Assembly: GCA_037952775.1 (NCBI GenBank) | Contig: JBANAY010000003.1 | Location: forward strand, 18,910,001 to 18,974,000 | From: Clonostachys chloroleuca | Taxonomy: Eukaryota; Ascomycota; Sordariomycetes; Hypocreales; Bionectriaceae | Direction: 5' to 3' | DNA length: 64,000 nucleotides | Part shown: positions 1 to 12,928 of the stretch, piece after piece | Layout: each line of letters begins with the position of its first letter | How positions within the stretch are numbered: position 1 is the first letter of the stretch | Translations under genes and position numbers: made by a program | Notes under the pieces: model-generated | Told to the model about the DNA's origin: nothing | The model's input: only the letters and a program-made list of their open reading frames with translations | Database searches by the model: none

Positions 1-3000
1 GGCTGCGTACTTGGAGCAGTGTTTCCTTGGGGTGCTGGATGGCAAACTTCAAGTTGTTGAGACGCCCTCCCTTCATGCGTCGGAGGAACTTGAGCTCATC
101 TCGCACATCTGCCAGTGGCTCAGGGTACATGCTCATCTCCTCGTCTGAGATCCTGACTCCTGGAGTCTTTTTGGCCCTTCGCTTAAGGAATTCTGGGATA
201 AGAGCAATGATAATTGAATCGGGAATCAGCCGGATGATGCAGCCGAAAGGAATAGAGAAGACACCGAGAACGAGGGCAATACCCCAGAGTTTGGCCGACT
301 GCCCCTCTGAATTGATAGAAAAGGCCGCGCCTCCAACGAAAATGATCAAAACTTGACCACCCATCATCAGAGCACTGATACAGATAAAGAACCAGTTTCT
401 CGTCAGCCCTTCAAAGATGTTGAACTTGTTATCCAAGCGTCGGTTGCTAGTGTCCATGGTTAGTTTCCTCTTCCCAACACGAATATATGAGAGGTAATGA
501 TTCATTGGTTGCACTTACTTCCATTGGTTAAAAATCTGCATCCACACAAAGGTGTTGAAAACAAGAGTAGCAATCTCCCCATCTGAAGGGATGCGGACCA
601 GGGGCAGGACGCCCTTGGGGCTTCCGTAGTAGAGTAGAAGTGTAATGGTAAGCTGATACACGGCCTGGCCAAGAATCATCTTCCACATCGTCGGGGTGAT
701 GATGAAATTGTGCTTGGGCTCTGGTTTTCGGTCTAGAATGCTGTCCATGGGTGGATCAGTAGCGAGAGCGAGGGCTGCAAGAGTATCCATGATGAGGTTG
801 ACCCAGAGAAGTTGCACAGCAGTAAGAACCGATTTCTCTTCGTCACTTGACACGGCAGTGATGAAGGTGAGAGCGACCGCAGTGACGTTCACGGTAAGCT
901 GGAACTGCAAGAAGCGCTTCACTGCATCGTTCACGGCTCGGCCCCATTTAAGCGCCTTGACAATACTGGTAAAATTGTCATCCATGAGAATGATGGATGA
1001 AGCCTCCTTCGCAACCTCAGTCCCAGCAATACCCATCGAAAAACCGACGTCGGCAGTTTTCAGAGCAGGAGCATCGTTTGTTCCGTCACCAGTGACTGCA
1101 ACAATCTCATCCTTCTCTTTGAGTCTCTTGACTAACACACGCTTGTCCTCTGGGCTCGACCGTGCCAAAACCTGGAGCCTGGGGATAATCTCCTCCTGCT
1201 GAAGACGGCTGAGGTTACGAAATTCAGGTCCCTCCATAACAAGACCACCAGGCTGAAGAATACCGCACTCCTTGGCAATAGCTTGGGCCGTGAGCTTGTT
1301 ATCTCCAGTGACCATACGGACAGTAACACCAGCTTTTTGGCATTGCCTCACAGCTTCGAGGACTCCCTCACGTAAAGGATCCTGAATGCCGACCACATTA
1401 ATGAACGTCAAGCTGTCAAAGAGCTCCTCAAAGGCAATTTCAGTCTGGGATCCTTCAGCTCGCCGCAAATCCGAGGGTGGCCAAGAACCGAAGTCCTTGT
1501 AAGCAATACCAATAGTTCGCAGCGACCGTGATGCGTAGCTGTCGATAAGCTTGGAGACGACAGTGGTGTCCTGAGCAGTCATATGGCTGGTCGAGAGATC
1601 ATCCGCTGTGGGGTCGTGAAGCATTTCCGAACATTTCGCGAGAATGATTTCAGAGGCACCCTTGATGTACAACCTCGCACCCCCATTTGGCAACTTGACA
1701 ACGATACCCATGCACTTGCGGCCAGAATCGAAAGGGATCAACTGCAGTGTCGTGGCGCGCTCACGCTCCTCAGCAACTGGTCCCAATCCAAGATGAGCCT
1801 GGGCAAAGAGAAGTAGTGCAGTCTCCGTCTTCGAGCCGATAAAGGTCTTCTCGCCATCCACCTCGCCCTCGAAGGCAGTCGAGTTCAGGGCGATAGACTT
1901 AAGCAAAAGGTCCTTCACAGCTGGACTCAGCATCGCTACGAGCTCCTGGGCTGTTCCATCGTGGCTTGTGTCGATGGCCTCGTCTTCGTCGTCACTATCA
2001 TCGTTCGAGGCTGGGCTTCCGCCAAACCGATGGCTTGTAGCAATGGTTCCCGAAACAACCTGCATCTTATTCTGGGTGAGGGTACCCGTCTTATCAGAGC
2101 AGATACTTGTAGCATTACCCATAACCTCGCATGCCTTGAGGTGTCGGACGAGATTGGCATCCTTGAGCATTCGTGTTGTCGCAAATGCCAGGGCGAGCGT
2201 GACAGCAAGTGGCAAACCTTCGGGAACAGCGACCACGATAATTGTGACCACAACAATAAAGATGTTAAGGAATTGTTGTCCTTTATCTTCAGGGGTAACC
2301 GTGCTTGGCATATGGGGTAGAGCGACCAGAAATTTGATGAAGAGAACAATGAAAAGAAGAAGACCAGCGGCACTACCCAACTTTGCAATCCAGGTGGCGA
2401 TGACGTTCAGTTTTCCTTGGAGTGGTGTCATTTCAGGGTCATCATTGAGGGCCATCAAAGTCTTGCCGTATGACGAATAAACACCGGTGGAAGTGACCAT
2501 GAATGTACCAACTCCCTCCATCACTCGGGCACCAGACTGGATAAATGGGTCCATCTTCTTTAGACTCTCGTGGTTCTGGATGGCATCGAAAACTTCGTCG
2601 GCTGCTCGCTTGCGAATGATATCTGACTCACCGGTGGCCTGCGATTCGTCACATTTGACATCAAAGCCTTCGATGAGGACACCGTCAACAGGCACCAGAT
2701 CTCCAGGCTCGAGGTGGATGACATCACCGGTCAACACGTCGTAGACGGATACTTCCACAATCTTCCCCGATCGTACAGCCTTTACAACTCGGTCTTGCTT
2801 TTTCCTGTTCAATTTGGCAAACTGCCTTTCCTTTTGGAAGTCGTTCAATGAACCAACAATCACCACAATTGCAATGGCCACGATGATGGCCACTCCCTCT
2901 ACCCATTCGACTTTCGGCTCGTCCTTTTGGTGCTTCTTTCCAAATGTTTGATAGAGCCCAACAGCAAGACTGACCACAGCAGCAACGGACAATAGAATCA

Positions 3001-4010
3001 AGACCTTGTCATTGAACGTGATCCACATCAGCTCTAGCAAAGTCTTGCCCTTGCGCTCGGGAAGCCGATTGTCTTTGTATACGCGACGTCGGTCGTGGAA
3101 CGAATCGCCTTCTCCTTCACTTGATACATGGTGGGCTGCCGGGGCCGAAGCTTGATCCGGGTCACTCCCGTTGGGTTTGCCAGTCGCCTCCTCGAAAGTA
3201 ACCTGCCCTGAAAGTCCCTTCTCCTCGATGCTGAGGCCGGCCCTTCGGTCAGAACGAAGACCCTTCTCCAACCCTGCCAGACCACCCAACTTGTAAAAGG
3301 CCGCCAGACTCTTCGGGTTGAACATTTTGCTTAGCTCGCCAGGGGAAAATGCAAACGGGTTGTTTTCGACCTGGAAATGGTCTTCAGTGCCAGCATCGGG
3401 TTTTAGGGCCGTGTCATCATTCATGATCTTGTCGTTCTGGGTTCGGGAGGACTTGTTCTTGTCAGAAGATGTTCCGACAACGGTGTGGTCGCCTTGAGAG
3501 GAGAGAGATCGCGAGCTATCTTGAGAATCAATCGAACCCTGTCTGTCGCGCCCGTTTCCAGGAACTTCCAAAAAGGACGACCCGCGTTCCAGCCCTTTTC
3601 CCCTTACGGGGCTCGAAACATTGTGAGAGCTCGTTGGTCGGCTCTCTTTGCTGTCGAAGGATGTCTGGAGTTGAAGCTTGGGGTGTTGTTCAGCGCTTGG
3701 GGAGGTGGGAGTATGGCCTTGGCTTTGAGCGGAGGAATCCGACTTTGATTGGGGCATTGAGTCCAGGCGAATCCCACTAGGAAGGTCACCAGTACTGGCA
3801 GCAGGTGTGTTGATCATGATAGCCGGCCTTTGGTCGTGAGTTAGCTTGCCCAGAAGCTAGATATACCGAGGAGAAAGGTGAGACATCACGAGGAACAGGT
3901 GTTCCAGCGGTTCGGTAAGCCAAACGGCCAAAGAAAGGAAAGTACACTTACGCGGTGTCGGGCTGCCCAGAGCGGCTCTGCGCTCCATCTTGATCTTTGT
4001 CTTCAGCCAT
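1..4010 (-). CDS. pmc1: Vacuolar/plasma-membrane Ca2+-transporting P-type ATPase (PMC1/PMCA family), 3' end cut by the window edge
   Basis: P2B-type calcium pump that moves cytosolic Ca2+ into the vacuole or out of the cell. Exons on the minus strand: 4010-3952, 3827-519 and 446 to beyond base 1; introns 3828-3951 (branch site GCTAAC near its end) and 447-518. About 1271 codons are visible. The start at 4010 is chosen because splicing joins it in frame to the long exon (…PDTA then PAIMINTP). Motifs seen: A-domain TGESD (about residue 419), PEGLPLAVTLALAFAT in TM4, phosphorylation motif SDKTGTLTQNK (about 598), KGASEII, MVTGDN and GDGTNDAPAL hinge (about 935), then paired C-terminal membrane helices. 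The first 230 residues are Ser-rich and disordered, as in fungal Pmc1 homologues. Vacuolar versus plasma-membrane location is not decidable from sequence alone. Confidence 0.93.
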
Positions 4011-6991
4011 GACTGCTTGAGCTGCAGCGCAGGCCAACAATAAAAAAGAAAAGGGTATCAGGGACCTCTATGGGTCGGGAAGGGAGTTCTGTTGGAAGAG
4101 TTGTCTAAGGAGTGACTTGAAAACATTAATGATAATAAACAATTCGAAGGCAACACTGGCACCCCTCGGGATGTGGCGTGAGGTCTTGCAGGATATCGAA
4201 TGGGGTTTGATCAATATGGGCACTCGTAAACCGAGAAAAAAGAAGGAAAGATATACGGAGAAGAGGAGTTAAAAAAGCCAGGAGACGGCTTTGAAGTTGA
4301 GCTAGTTGTATCCCAACAACATAGTGAAGTGTACGCAAATCAAGGAGGGAAAGCTATTAAGCGTGGATGAAGAGAGCCCCCATCGACCCAGATGACAAGG
4401 TGATTGGAAAGAAGCCGGATTTTTTCGCCGTTCGCTTGGGCCGAAGGAGGTCAGCGTGAAAGAAAGTTGCTCACACCAAGCTTTTGCAAAGACAACCAAA
4501 AAGGTTGGTAACAGGGCAAGAAGTGCCATAGCAAGCAGGCATTCTGGTGCTCCTGCCTCCAGGAAGCTGCTGCATTGGTGGAGACGAGTTCGGGATATGT
4601 GGGGTTTGGGGCAGTGCAAAGCGGGGCCCTCTGCTTATTGGCTGATGATGCAGCAGCTCGTCAAGTTAATCCCTGAAACTAAGCCTGAGCCCAGCGGGTG
4701 TGGCCAAAGTGGCTTCTCAAGGTACCGCGCCGTCTCTCCTGCTCCGTACAGCGTATTAGGTACTGGCTGCGGCTAGGTACAAGCTTAGTAGAAATTAGGC
4801 GTGGTGCTAACCTGGCTCATGCGCCGTGGCCACGCGAGTCAAGTTATTCGCCATTAGCTCTGTAGAGGAGATGCCAACTGCCTGCCCTTGGAGATCGATG
4901 CTAATCAGAGCCTTGGCAGGGCAGGTGTGTCAGTCAGGGAGCTCTCATTTCCCTTGCTGGTCAGTAAGACAGACTTTAAGACTCCAGCTGAAGGTTGTTG
5001 ACTCTCGGTGTGCACACTCCGAATAACTGTCAAGCTTGCCTGCCGGTCTACCTATTAGGCAATCTGTGCGGACTAGGACCAAAACAATTGGGACCAAAGA
5101 AGGCTGATATTTTCTATGTTAACGTACGACCACACGCACCCGGTGTATGCAGCCGTCATGGGGCGCGCCACCGGCATGGCCAATTCATCACGTCGACAAT
5201 CTTATGCAGCCAGCCACCAATCCTAGATGGGACGAGTATTAACTCTATCGTTCTTTAACTGACAACCAAAGTCCCGCAGCAACCTGGTAATCAGACTTGC
5301 GCATTAAGGGAGATGGATCGCGATAATCAGGCATGCGGACAAGGTTCTCCTGGAGCTCGCAAAAGCTTGTACCGCCGGCTGCCTCACTCATCAGGCAATA
5401 ATAACGGGCGCTCCCATCCCATGAATCTGCGTGCATATGTGACACATCGCACGTCGCACGTCAACGGTTGGCGGACTGAACTTTGGTGATTAGATAGCAA
5501 TAGGTGCCTCCGTCTTCCAGTCCAATGATGTCACTTGGTAGAGTTACGAATATCGGGCCTCCAGATATTGACGACAAGAGGTCGCAATCGAGATGGCCTG
5601 GCATCATTGGGTTGGATTTACCCCTTAAAACGGTGGGAAATTTCACACGTAGCGACCAGCAGATGGGTGCAGTTGCGTCTAAACAGGCATGGCGTTACCT
5701 GCCCTTCCGATGTGGCGGTCATCATCCCCGGGAAATGACGCGGTAGCAATGCGGCGGTGACAATGCGACCGGCCCAATTGGCACAAAGTCAAGCATGCCG
5801 TTGTGCTTGTTTCCAAGACACGGGCTGCCTGCCAGGGTCGCCTTCATATTAGGCTCGCAATGCCAAGTCGTCACTCCGGCTCCCACATCGCGAGCTCTGC
5901 CCACCATCACGGCCCCCAAGCGCGTGAATCATGACGTACAAGATTAGCATGCAGCGTCTAGAATGTTTTGTTCTTCCTTGTGCAAGGGCGGGATCCAGAT
6001 ACAGGGAGCTTTGGTGCATTGGCTAACCCGAGCGCTGCGAATCGCGGTTAATTAAAGTGACATTGCGTCCACTCCAGGCCTAATAGTAGCCAGACTCAGG
6101 CCTCCGGGATCAAGTAGACATTTCCATTATCCCCACCTTCTCGGACAAACTAAACCCTGTCCGTCCTCCCCGTAGCTAAAGGTTAATTTCCAATAACCAA
6201 AATTCAAGATCCAGCCGCAGACATCATGAACGGACCGCTACGAACACACAGCATGACATAAGACTGCTATTTGTACTATCCACCACGCGTATTGTGTGGC
6301 TGTTCGTGCTAAACGACGGGGCGTATCTGAATGTGATACAGCTTATTCTCATGACCGTACCTGCATAGCAGTATGCCTTGGCCTCCAACCGCTGTTACGC
6401 CACAAAATCACATCTCAACCAGGAGATTGTTTCTTCCCGAGAGCTCAGTGGCGATAGCATACTTTGTTTGTGAACATATCCTGTGTGTTGGGTGGAACCT
6501 GGTGTTGCGCCAGATCTGGAAAGACGTAAAAGCACCTCAAACCCTGGCAACCAACCCGTATAGCGTTGGAATTGTCATTCAGCTTTCACCACCAGGAGGG
6601 GGACTCACGTAAGAACTCGTGGTGTGTGTGTACGGTATTACCCAGCCTCGTAAATGTGCTATTGCCACCTTCCGTCAGTGTTGCTACGCAGCGTCATTGG
6701 AGGCCTGTCATCGTGTCCTACCCTATACCTACACTCACCGCGCATTGAAGCACTGTGTATATGCGTTGCTTCGTATGTGCTGAATATTGCTTTTGGTATT
6801 ATCTCGATAATTTCATGTGTGTCTGATATCTAACCGTCTTCTCGTTCGATTTTATTCTCCTTTCGCTAGGTTAATGTGGATGTCTTCAACAATCGAGTGG
6901 TACCTCTACAAGTGAACAAGTTTCATGTGGCTGTTTACTATCCATTTTGATCCAACCAACATATATACCAAGATAAACGACTGTAGCTGAA
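4011..6991. other. Intergenic region, no gene seen
   Basis: This is the shared flank of the Ca2+-ATPase promoter and the 3' end of the SurE-TTL gene. Open frames here are all shorter than about 110 codons, lack recognisable domains and are not linked by plausible introns. The first few hundred bases left of 4010 should hold the ATPase leader and promoter. I see no repeats of note. Confidence 0.6.
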
Positions 6992-9457
6992 TCAACCCCT
7001 CCCAAGGTCAACCTTCCTTACCATGAACATCTCACTATCAACTGTATTGCCCCCTAACACCTCGGACTCAACATTGAAAAAGGGGGCAACAGCAGACCTC
7101 AACACCCCCTCCCAGAATCCCTGGACAATCTCTTGCAAATCTGCCCCCGTCTGCTTAAAGTCGGGGAACGCGTTGACCTCGAGCAACCACGGAGTACCCT
7201 CTGCATCGACCAAGAAGTCCAACCCGTATACCTCAAATGCGTTGGGCAGGGTCTGAAAATGAATCGGCATAGCGTGTGCTGCGCCCTCGAAGATCTCACC
7301 CGTCACCGCGCATATGTCGGAGAAGATGGAGTCCAGCTTCGCGGGGGGCAGTGGCAGGTCCCAGAAACGCCGCACAGTGTTCTCGTTGGGCGACGACTGT
7401 ATGCAGGTGTTGGTCAGGAACGACTCGATGTCACCCGGGCTGTCCCACGGGCTGCTGTAGGGCTTCGCCGCGAAGAGAGCCAGCATGTGCCTGTAGACGA
7501 AGACGTTGAGACTGCCGCTGCAGGCAACGTACGTTCGGATGTGGAATTTCCGGTCGTCCCCGTTTACCAGAAGTGGTGGGTGGATGTATGGCTGCGCCAC
7601 GAAGTGACGAAGATGGGATGTCGTGATACCGTCGCCGGTGCCCTCCTCTTCCCCACCGCCCTCGTCATCGCTGTCCGGCTCACCCTCCTCCCACTCGTCA
7701 AAGATGGCTTGAAGTTCCTCCATAGTGCTGAAGAGTCGTATGCCCTGTCCCCGGTCACTCATGCCGGGTTTGAGGATCCACCATTGTCTCTGACTGGCCT
7801 CTTCGAGTGACTCGTTTTGATCGAGGCTTTCCCGAAGATCAAAGGCTTCTATTAGGGCATCGTCCAAGAACTCGGCAAAATCCACCTCAAAGGCCTCGCT
7901 TCGTTTGACGTGCTTCTTCAGAACCGATTCAGGGCGCTTCGCAATCCAATGGTCTACTGTCGTAGAAAGGTAATGCTTCCGTATCAAGGCCTTCCGAATC
8001 ATGTAACTGTTGATTAGACATGACCGGGGATGCGACGCTGCAAACTCGAAGTCGATCTGTTCGTAGGAGGTGATGGATAGCGCCCTTGCATCGGGTCTCG
8101 CAAGTAGTTGGTCGAGCCAGCTTGCATCTTGCGAGCTGGGCACGTTTACAATCACATCAACCAGGCCTTTGGGAAATACTGAAGCCAGAGCAGCAAGAAC
8201 CAAGGGCTGTACGTGGGGTCTTCATATGACACGATGGCCTGGAAAGTCTGGCCCTGCTCGCTGTGCCGAGGTTCTTTCACTCTGATTGGCAAAGTTTGCA
8301 CTGCCATTGTTTGTTGCCTATGTTTATAGAGTGAGAATTTGGTCTATGGATGGCTCAATAACCTAATGGCAAACCGCTCGCAGGAAAATCCGCCCGAAAA
8401 GCATATGCCACCAACAAAACATGCTAAGAATACTTACAACTTAAGTTCCTTCTGTCCTGAAGCAGCCTGGGTGAAGGCAAAATTGGCTTTCATTGGAGTA
8501 ACACTTGACAACGTCAGAAACCGTGCAATTTATACCCGTAACGGAGTAGGAGACTTACCTTGTATACCCTTCTTTGACAGCCCAGCCATCATTTCCAGGG
8601 GGAGCCTCCTCAACGCTCTTGTAGACACCGGCAAATTTGGGTGCCCACTTGAAATGTTTATGGCTATGACCTTTCTTCGCGGAAGAGGGAGGTTCTTCGC
8701 TGGTAACCTCTCCTAACGATCCCTCTCGGATCTGCTTCTCCTCCTCATTTTCATCACAAGCGTCGGCTTCAATTTCCTGGAAGCACCCCCCGCTTTGCCA
8801 GTAATTCTGCAGAATGTCGGTAAATAATACCTTGTTGCTCTCAACACCCTCAATGAGAGGCACGTTTACGCTGTAAAGATCCGCGCTGCTGTCGGTGGGC
8901 CATTGCTTGTATAGAGCCTCGACAACCTTTACACTCCGGCGGCACGCCGCTTCGATGATGACGGGATCATGGTTTCGGCTGAAGAAGGCGAAACTGAGAG
9001 CAATGGCCTTGTGTCGGCAAATGGCAGCTTCGAGGGCAGCGCCCATAGTTCCCGAGCTCAGTGCAAATACGGCAGTTGTGTTCCTGCCATAGTTGGGACC
9101 GCTCACGACCAGATCGATTGGCCCCCGGTCCTGGAAGAAGTGGTGAAGCCCAATCTGAACGCACGATGCAGGCGTGCCGTCAATCAGAATCCATTCTTCG
9201 ACATCCCCAGAGGCGGATGGGCGAGGATGAGTGCTTCCCAGAGCATCCTCGCCGTGCAGCTCTTTTGAAGGACGGTAGTAGGTTGGCTTGAGAGTCTGGC
9301 CAATCATGTGGGCTTTTCCAATCCAAGATCGCTGGGTGTGTGGCAGGCAAACCGACACAGTGTGGCCTGCATCCTGGAGTTGCTTTATAAGACAGCGAAC
9401 ATATGGCGAGGAATCTGGTGATGGAGGCCCATCATCGTTGGTGACAAGAATATGCAT
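6992..9457 (-). CDS. pby1: Pby1-like protein: N-terminal SurE phosphatase domain fused to tubulin-tyrosine-ligase (ATP-grasp) domain; frame broken by a one-base deletion
   Basis: Fungal Pby1-type fusion; the yeast protein associates with P-bodies, and the substrates are not established. Exon 1 is 9457-8559, starting MHILVTNDDG, the SurE metal-binding start with paired Asp. GTPASCVQIG and SGPNYGRNT are further SurE signatures. Intron 8318-8558; exon 2 is 8317-6992. The TTL/ATP-grasp half shows KPGMSDRGQGIRLF, KFHIRTYVACSG and LLEVNAFPDFKQTG near the C-terminus. After FQAIVSYEDP the frame is lost at a G4 run (8215-8218 on the plus strand). One extra base there gives HVQPLVLAAL, matching the family, and a CDS of 2226 bases (741 residues). 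The break is most simply a sequencing under-call. There is no in-frame ATG immediately upstream of 9457 that improves the start. Confidence 0.88.
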
Positions 9458-10103
9458 GGTAAACAAAGTCGAGGATAGCGTTTGGAGGGAGATGTCATAA
9501 ACTAGAGCGGCTCCAAGACCCAGAACCGAACTCCGAGAACCTTCTGAGCGAATTCCTCCTGAGCTGGTATTTTCGAACGCTAAGCACCATGTAGGCCTGG
9601 AGGATGGGCAATGTGTGGTTGACGTGATCAAGAAAGATGTTGAGCCAAGGAGGGGCAACGTGGGGCACCAAAAAGTTGGAACCCGATATGTGCCGCTCTC
9701 TTTGAAAGCAATATCAATCAATCTGCACAGCAGAAGTGAAGGAGCGAAGGGGACTGCACAATTCAAAACAATGCGGAAACTTTATTATTGTCTGAAAAAG
9801 TAAGTCGTGATATGACTTTGACACTATCTATTTACCCTATGGAAGCGCTCATCTGGGGCGCAAACAAAGCAACCTGTTCCTTCCCGTCCCAACGCCAAGC
9901 ACAAAATCCTGCAACATCCTGTAAATACAACGAAGGGGTGAAGCCTGAACTCAAAAAGTAATAACTGTCAACTTTCAAGAGTGACGCAGAAGAAGATAAG
10001 CCAAAAAGGCAAATAAACAAGGATCCATGTATTCCAGAGGGAATCTTAAAAAGAATCACACACCCCATTTCCCATTCGTCATTATCCGTAGTACACCGAT
10101 GCC
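9458..10103. promoter_or_regulatory. Promoter region of the SurE-TTL gene and 3' flank of the 10.1-kb gene
   Basis: The 646 bases hold no supported gene. They must contain the leader and promoter of the minus-strand SurE-TTL gene and the terminator of the upstream minus-strand gene, which points the same way. I see no clear TATA box or repeated element. Confidence 0.4.
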
Positions 10104-11386
10104 TCAAGCGCGGGCTCGCTTCGTCTGCTGCTCTTGGGCAAGGTCATCTCCTTGGCGTTTCACTGTACGTGGTGCTTTGACATTCTTCTTAGCAATCCGC
10201 CATGATTCAAATGGACTTTGCCTGCTGGCCTTAATTGGAGTGTCATCGGCAAGCTTATTCATCGAGCGAGTTGTCCGTTTGGTAGCCGGAGGCGATACGG
10301 GTCCGAATTTTGGTGCTTCTGGAGTCTTCTCGCGCCCCGTCTCAACCCTGGAGGGTGTTTCTGGGGCTTCTAATTCCCCTTCGTGTAAGTCCTCTACGTC
10401 TGTTGCGGCCTCTTCGTCCTCTATAGATGGTGCCGGCTTCTCTGACTGGAACAACCGGCGAGGCTTGATAGCAGATCGACTTAGTGGGCGAGTAAGATGG
10501 GCGGATGTAGTGGAGTCAGCTTCCTCTTCGTCGTCATCATTGACTTGAGAGTAGGGTCTGAAGAAAGTTTTCCCACGGCTAGGATATGTTAACTTTGGCT
10601 CGTGAATTCAGGTTTAGGATAGGTGCACATTACTTACAATGAACAAAGCATTCCGTCGTCGCGGCGAGCTGCTTCCTCGAGAGTTTGCATCCCAACGCCT
10701 GGAACTCTGACCATCTTTTGTTTGTTGCGACGCCTAGCTGGCTCCGCTGTGGGTGCGGAATCACCGTAGAAGGGGTTCGAGAGGCTGTCATCCTTCACAG
10801 GAACTCGATCTTGTGAGTCGGTGAAGATGGCAATGGGTTCCTCAATCGTCTCGGCCGTAAAGCTTTCCATGGTCAAACCCGAGTACTTCTTGGGTCGCCT
10901 CGTACGGCTGCTGAGCGCCGTGTCGTCTTCAGAGCCAAAGAGGTTGCGCTTGAAGGTGTCGATATCTGCTTGGCTAGTGGCAGCGGGCTTCCGAGGTGTC
11001 TTGGTTGGAGTGAGAAGCATGCTTGCGGAAGATGAGGCAGTTGCCTTTGATGTTGAAGGCTCTGACTTGGGCTTCAGACCTAAGGCGGCAGCGGCTTTGG
11101 CAGTTCCCTCTGCAGTCAAAGGACCAGATGCTCGGCGCACAGAATCAGCGGCAGGTTGGCGCTTCTTCCTTGGTGACATTTCAGGGGACTCTTGGTCGGC
11201 ACGGTTCTTGCGCGGCGACGATGGGTGGCGTGAAGCTCGGGGAGAAGGAGTCCTGTTGGTGTTGCGCTCTGAGATTCTGGCAGATTTGCGTGGTGAGTAG
11301 GGTTCCCAGCTGTCATAATAAGCGCCGTGACGAGGAGCAGGAGGTGTCTGCGGGAGATCAGCCGCAGGTGACGGTGTGGTCGCCAT
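10104..11386 (-). CDS. Basic, Ser/Pro-rich hypothetical protein, probably nuclear
   Basis: I do not recognise a named family. Exon 1 is 11386-10638 (starts MATTPSPAADLPQTPP); intron 10579-10637; exon 2 is 10578-10104; total 1224 bases, 407 residues. The intron is supported because it joins DDGMLCS to FRGKTFFRPYSQ in phase. The N-terminal 150 residues have repeated SPRK/PRK and RTPSPR segments, typical of CDK-site-rich, DNA- or chromatin-associated proteins. A patch near residues 230-265 (KQKMVRVPGVGMQTLEEAAR then the spliced FRGKTFFRPY) looks like the folded or conserved core. The C-terminus is again basic (KRQGDDLAQ, QTKRARA). It shares a divergent promoter of about 785 bases with Duo1. A nuclear, cell-cycle-linked role is inference from composition and neighbours only. 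Confidence 0.75.
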
Positions 11387-12171
11387 GGTGAGATTTGCAC
11401 CGGCAGAATGGTGAATCTGAGAGAAAGGTGAGGAGGTCCCGAAGAGCAAGCGAGTGCTTGTGTGTCCTGGTGTTGCTAGGTGCCGTGTCGTTGCGGAAGA
11501 ACTCTGTGCACCGCTTAAGCCAGACCAAAAGATGTGTAGAAACAGCCAAAATCAATCAATATTAGTGCGTCCGCTAAATTTTTTGAGCGCAGGGTAGAAA
11601 ATAAAAAGAATTCAGCAATCTGATAACGATTGAATAGTGTATAATTGCAAGTCAATAGATGGTTTGGTTGCTGAGCATGCAATCTTGAGTTGTTTGGAAA
11701 TGGGAGGTAAAGGGTAGGGATTTGGCCGGGCTGGACATTGTCGTTTGAATCCAAGGGAACGAACTGAAGGGAGGGGGCTGGTAACAGATGTCGGGGAGTC
11801 GGCCCACTCGCGTGTGCTGGCCAGAATCCAGCCTCCTCCACACGACCTGCTTTACGCGCCCCACATGCGCGCGTGAGTTTCGCGTCCAAAGGTACCACGC
11901 GTCTCTAAAGTACCGACGCTAGAGCTACAGGGTACAATGCCCCTCAGTTCACCGTTAGAGTGGCTATGTTGTTTTGCAATATATTCCTTATGCGACGGAA
12001 AACATCAAACAAAGCGACGTCACCCCACCATTTCCAAGCCTATCCGACGACACCCTGCTTGCATCGCTGCCTATCCACTATGCACAGCGTCTAATTGCCC
12101 CCGATACGAGTAATAATAATAATACACTGGCAGAATTGAGGGAACTGTTCCTCGGTCAAAAGTTATATCCA
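11387..12171. promoter_or_regulatory. Divergent promoter between the 10.1-kb gene and duo1, with an ACGCGT site
   Basis: The 785 bases separate two genes transcribed away from each other. An exact MluI cell-cycle box (ACGCGT) lies at 11897-11902, close to GCGCGCG and TTTCGCGT motifs at about 11868-11885. A trinucleotide (AAT)n stretch lies near 12111-12124. MBF-type factors bind ACGCGT in fungi; use of this site is not shown here. Confidence 0.4.
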
Positions 12172-12928
12172 ATGGCGGACGAATCCCAGTATACAGAATC
12201 GGACATCTGGACCTCTCCAAACCATAATGCACCGCTAGCCGAACGTCCCAAGACACCCAAAACGCCCAAGACGCCCAAAACCCCGACGGTCCATTCCGAA
12301 CGACGGGCAGAACCAGTTGACCGCGATGCTGCTCTCCGCAAGGAACTCGAAGGAGTCCGCAGCATAAATGAATCGCTTGAGGGTGTCATTGCGACTTTGG
12401 AACGCGCAGGAGGGAACATGAATGTATGTTGCATTTGCCGTCCACGTGCATTCCCGATGCTAACTTGCCCTACCGCAGACCGTATCCCAGACCGTGGCGA
12501 ATGCATCTACTCTGCTCAACACATGGACCAGAATGCTGTCACAGACGGAGCACAATCAACGATTAATCCTGCATCCAAGTTGGAAGGGCGCTACCGAAGA
12601 TATGGCAGAGCAGGAAGCAGAGGCTCTCCGCAAGCAGCAAGCCGAGATAAGAAAGGCTGCCGAAGAAGAGGAACGAAAGCAAGAGCTGCGCCGTCGCCGC
12701 GAGGAAGAAGAGGAGAAAAGGAGATTAGGTACAGCAACCTCGACCCGAGCATCGCGAGGTATTGCTGGTAGTCGTGGGTCCGTTCGAGGTAGGACGAGGG
12801 CTAGTTCTATCGGGAGAGGAGCCTCAAGCTCTTCGACGACTGCGGGAGCAAGCTCCAGCAGCCGTGGTACCTCGAATATAGGCAGGGGGTTTGGCACCAA
12901 TAGAGGTCGCTCAAGAGGTGTGAGATAG
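12172..12928 (+). CDS. duo1: DASH/Dam1 complex subunit Duo1
   Basis: Outer-kinetochore subunit of the DASH complex, which couples chromosomes to spindle microtubules. Exon 1 is 12172-12423, intron 12424-12478 (GTATGT…CTAAC…GCAG), exon 2 is 12479-12928; 233 residues. The start is the first ATG in the frame (MADESQYTESDIW). The Duo1 core spans the splice site: SINESLEGVIATLERAGGN then TVSQTVANASTLLNTWTRML, followed by SQTEHNQRLI and PSWKGATED. Before the core is a KTPKTPKTPKTP repeat, a likely proline-directed kinase target. After it come a charged coiled coil (about residues 140-180, Glu/Lys/Arg-rich) and a Ser/Gly/Arg tail with RGR and GRG repeats, which is common in filamentous-fungal Duo1. 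It diverges from the unrecognised gene to its left. Confidence 0.92.
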
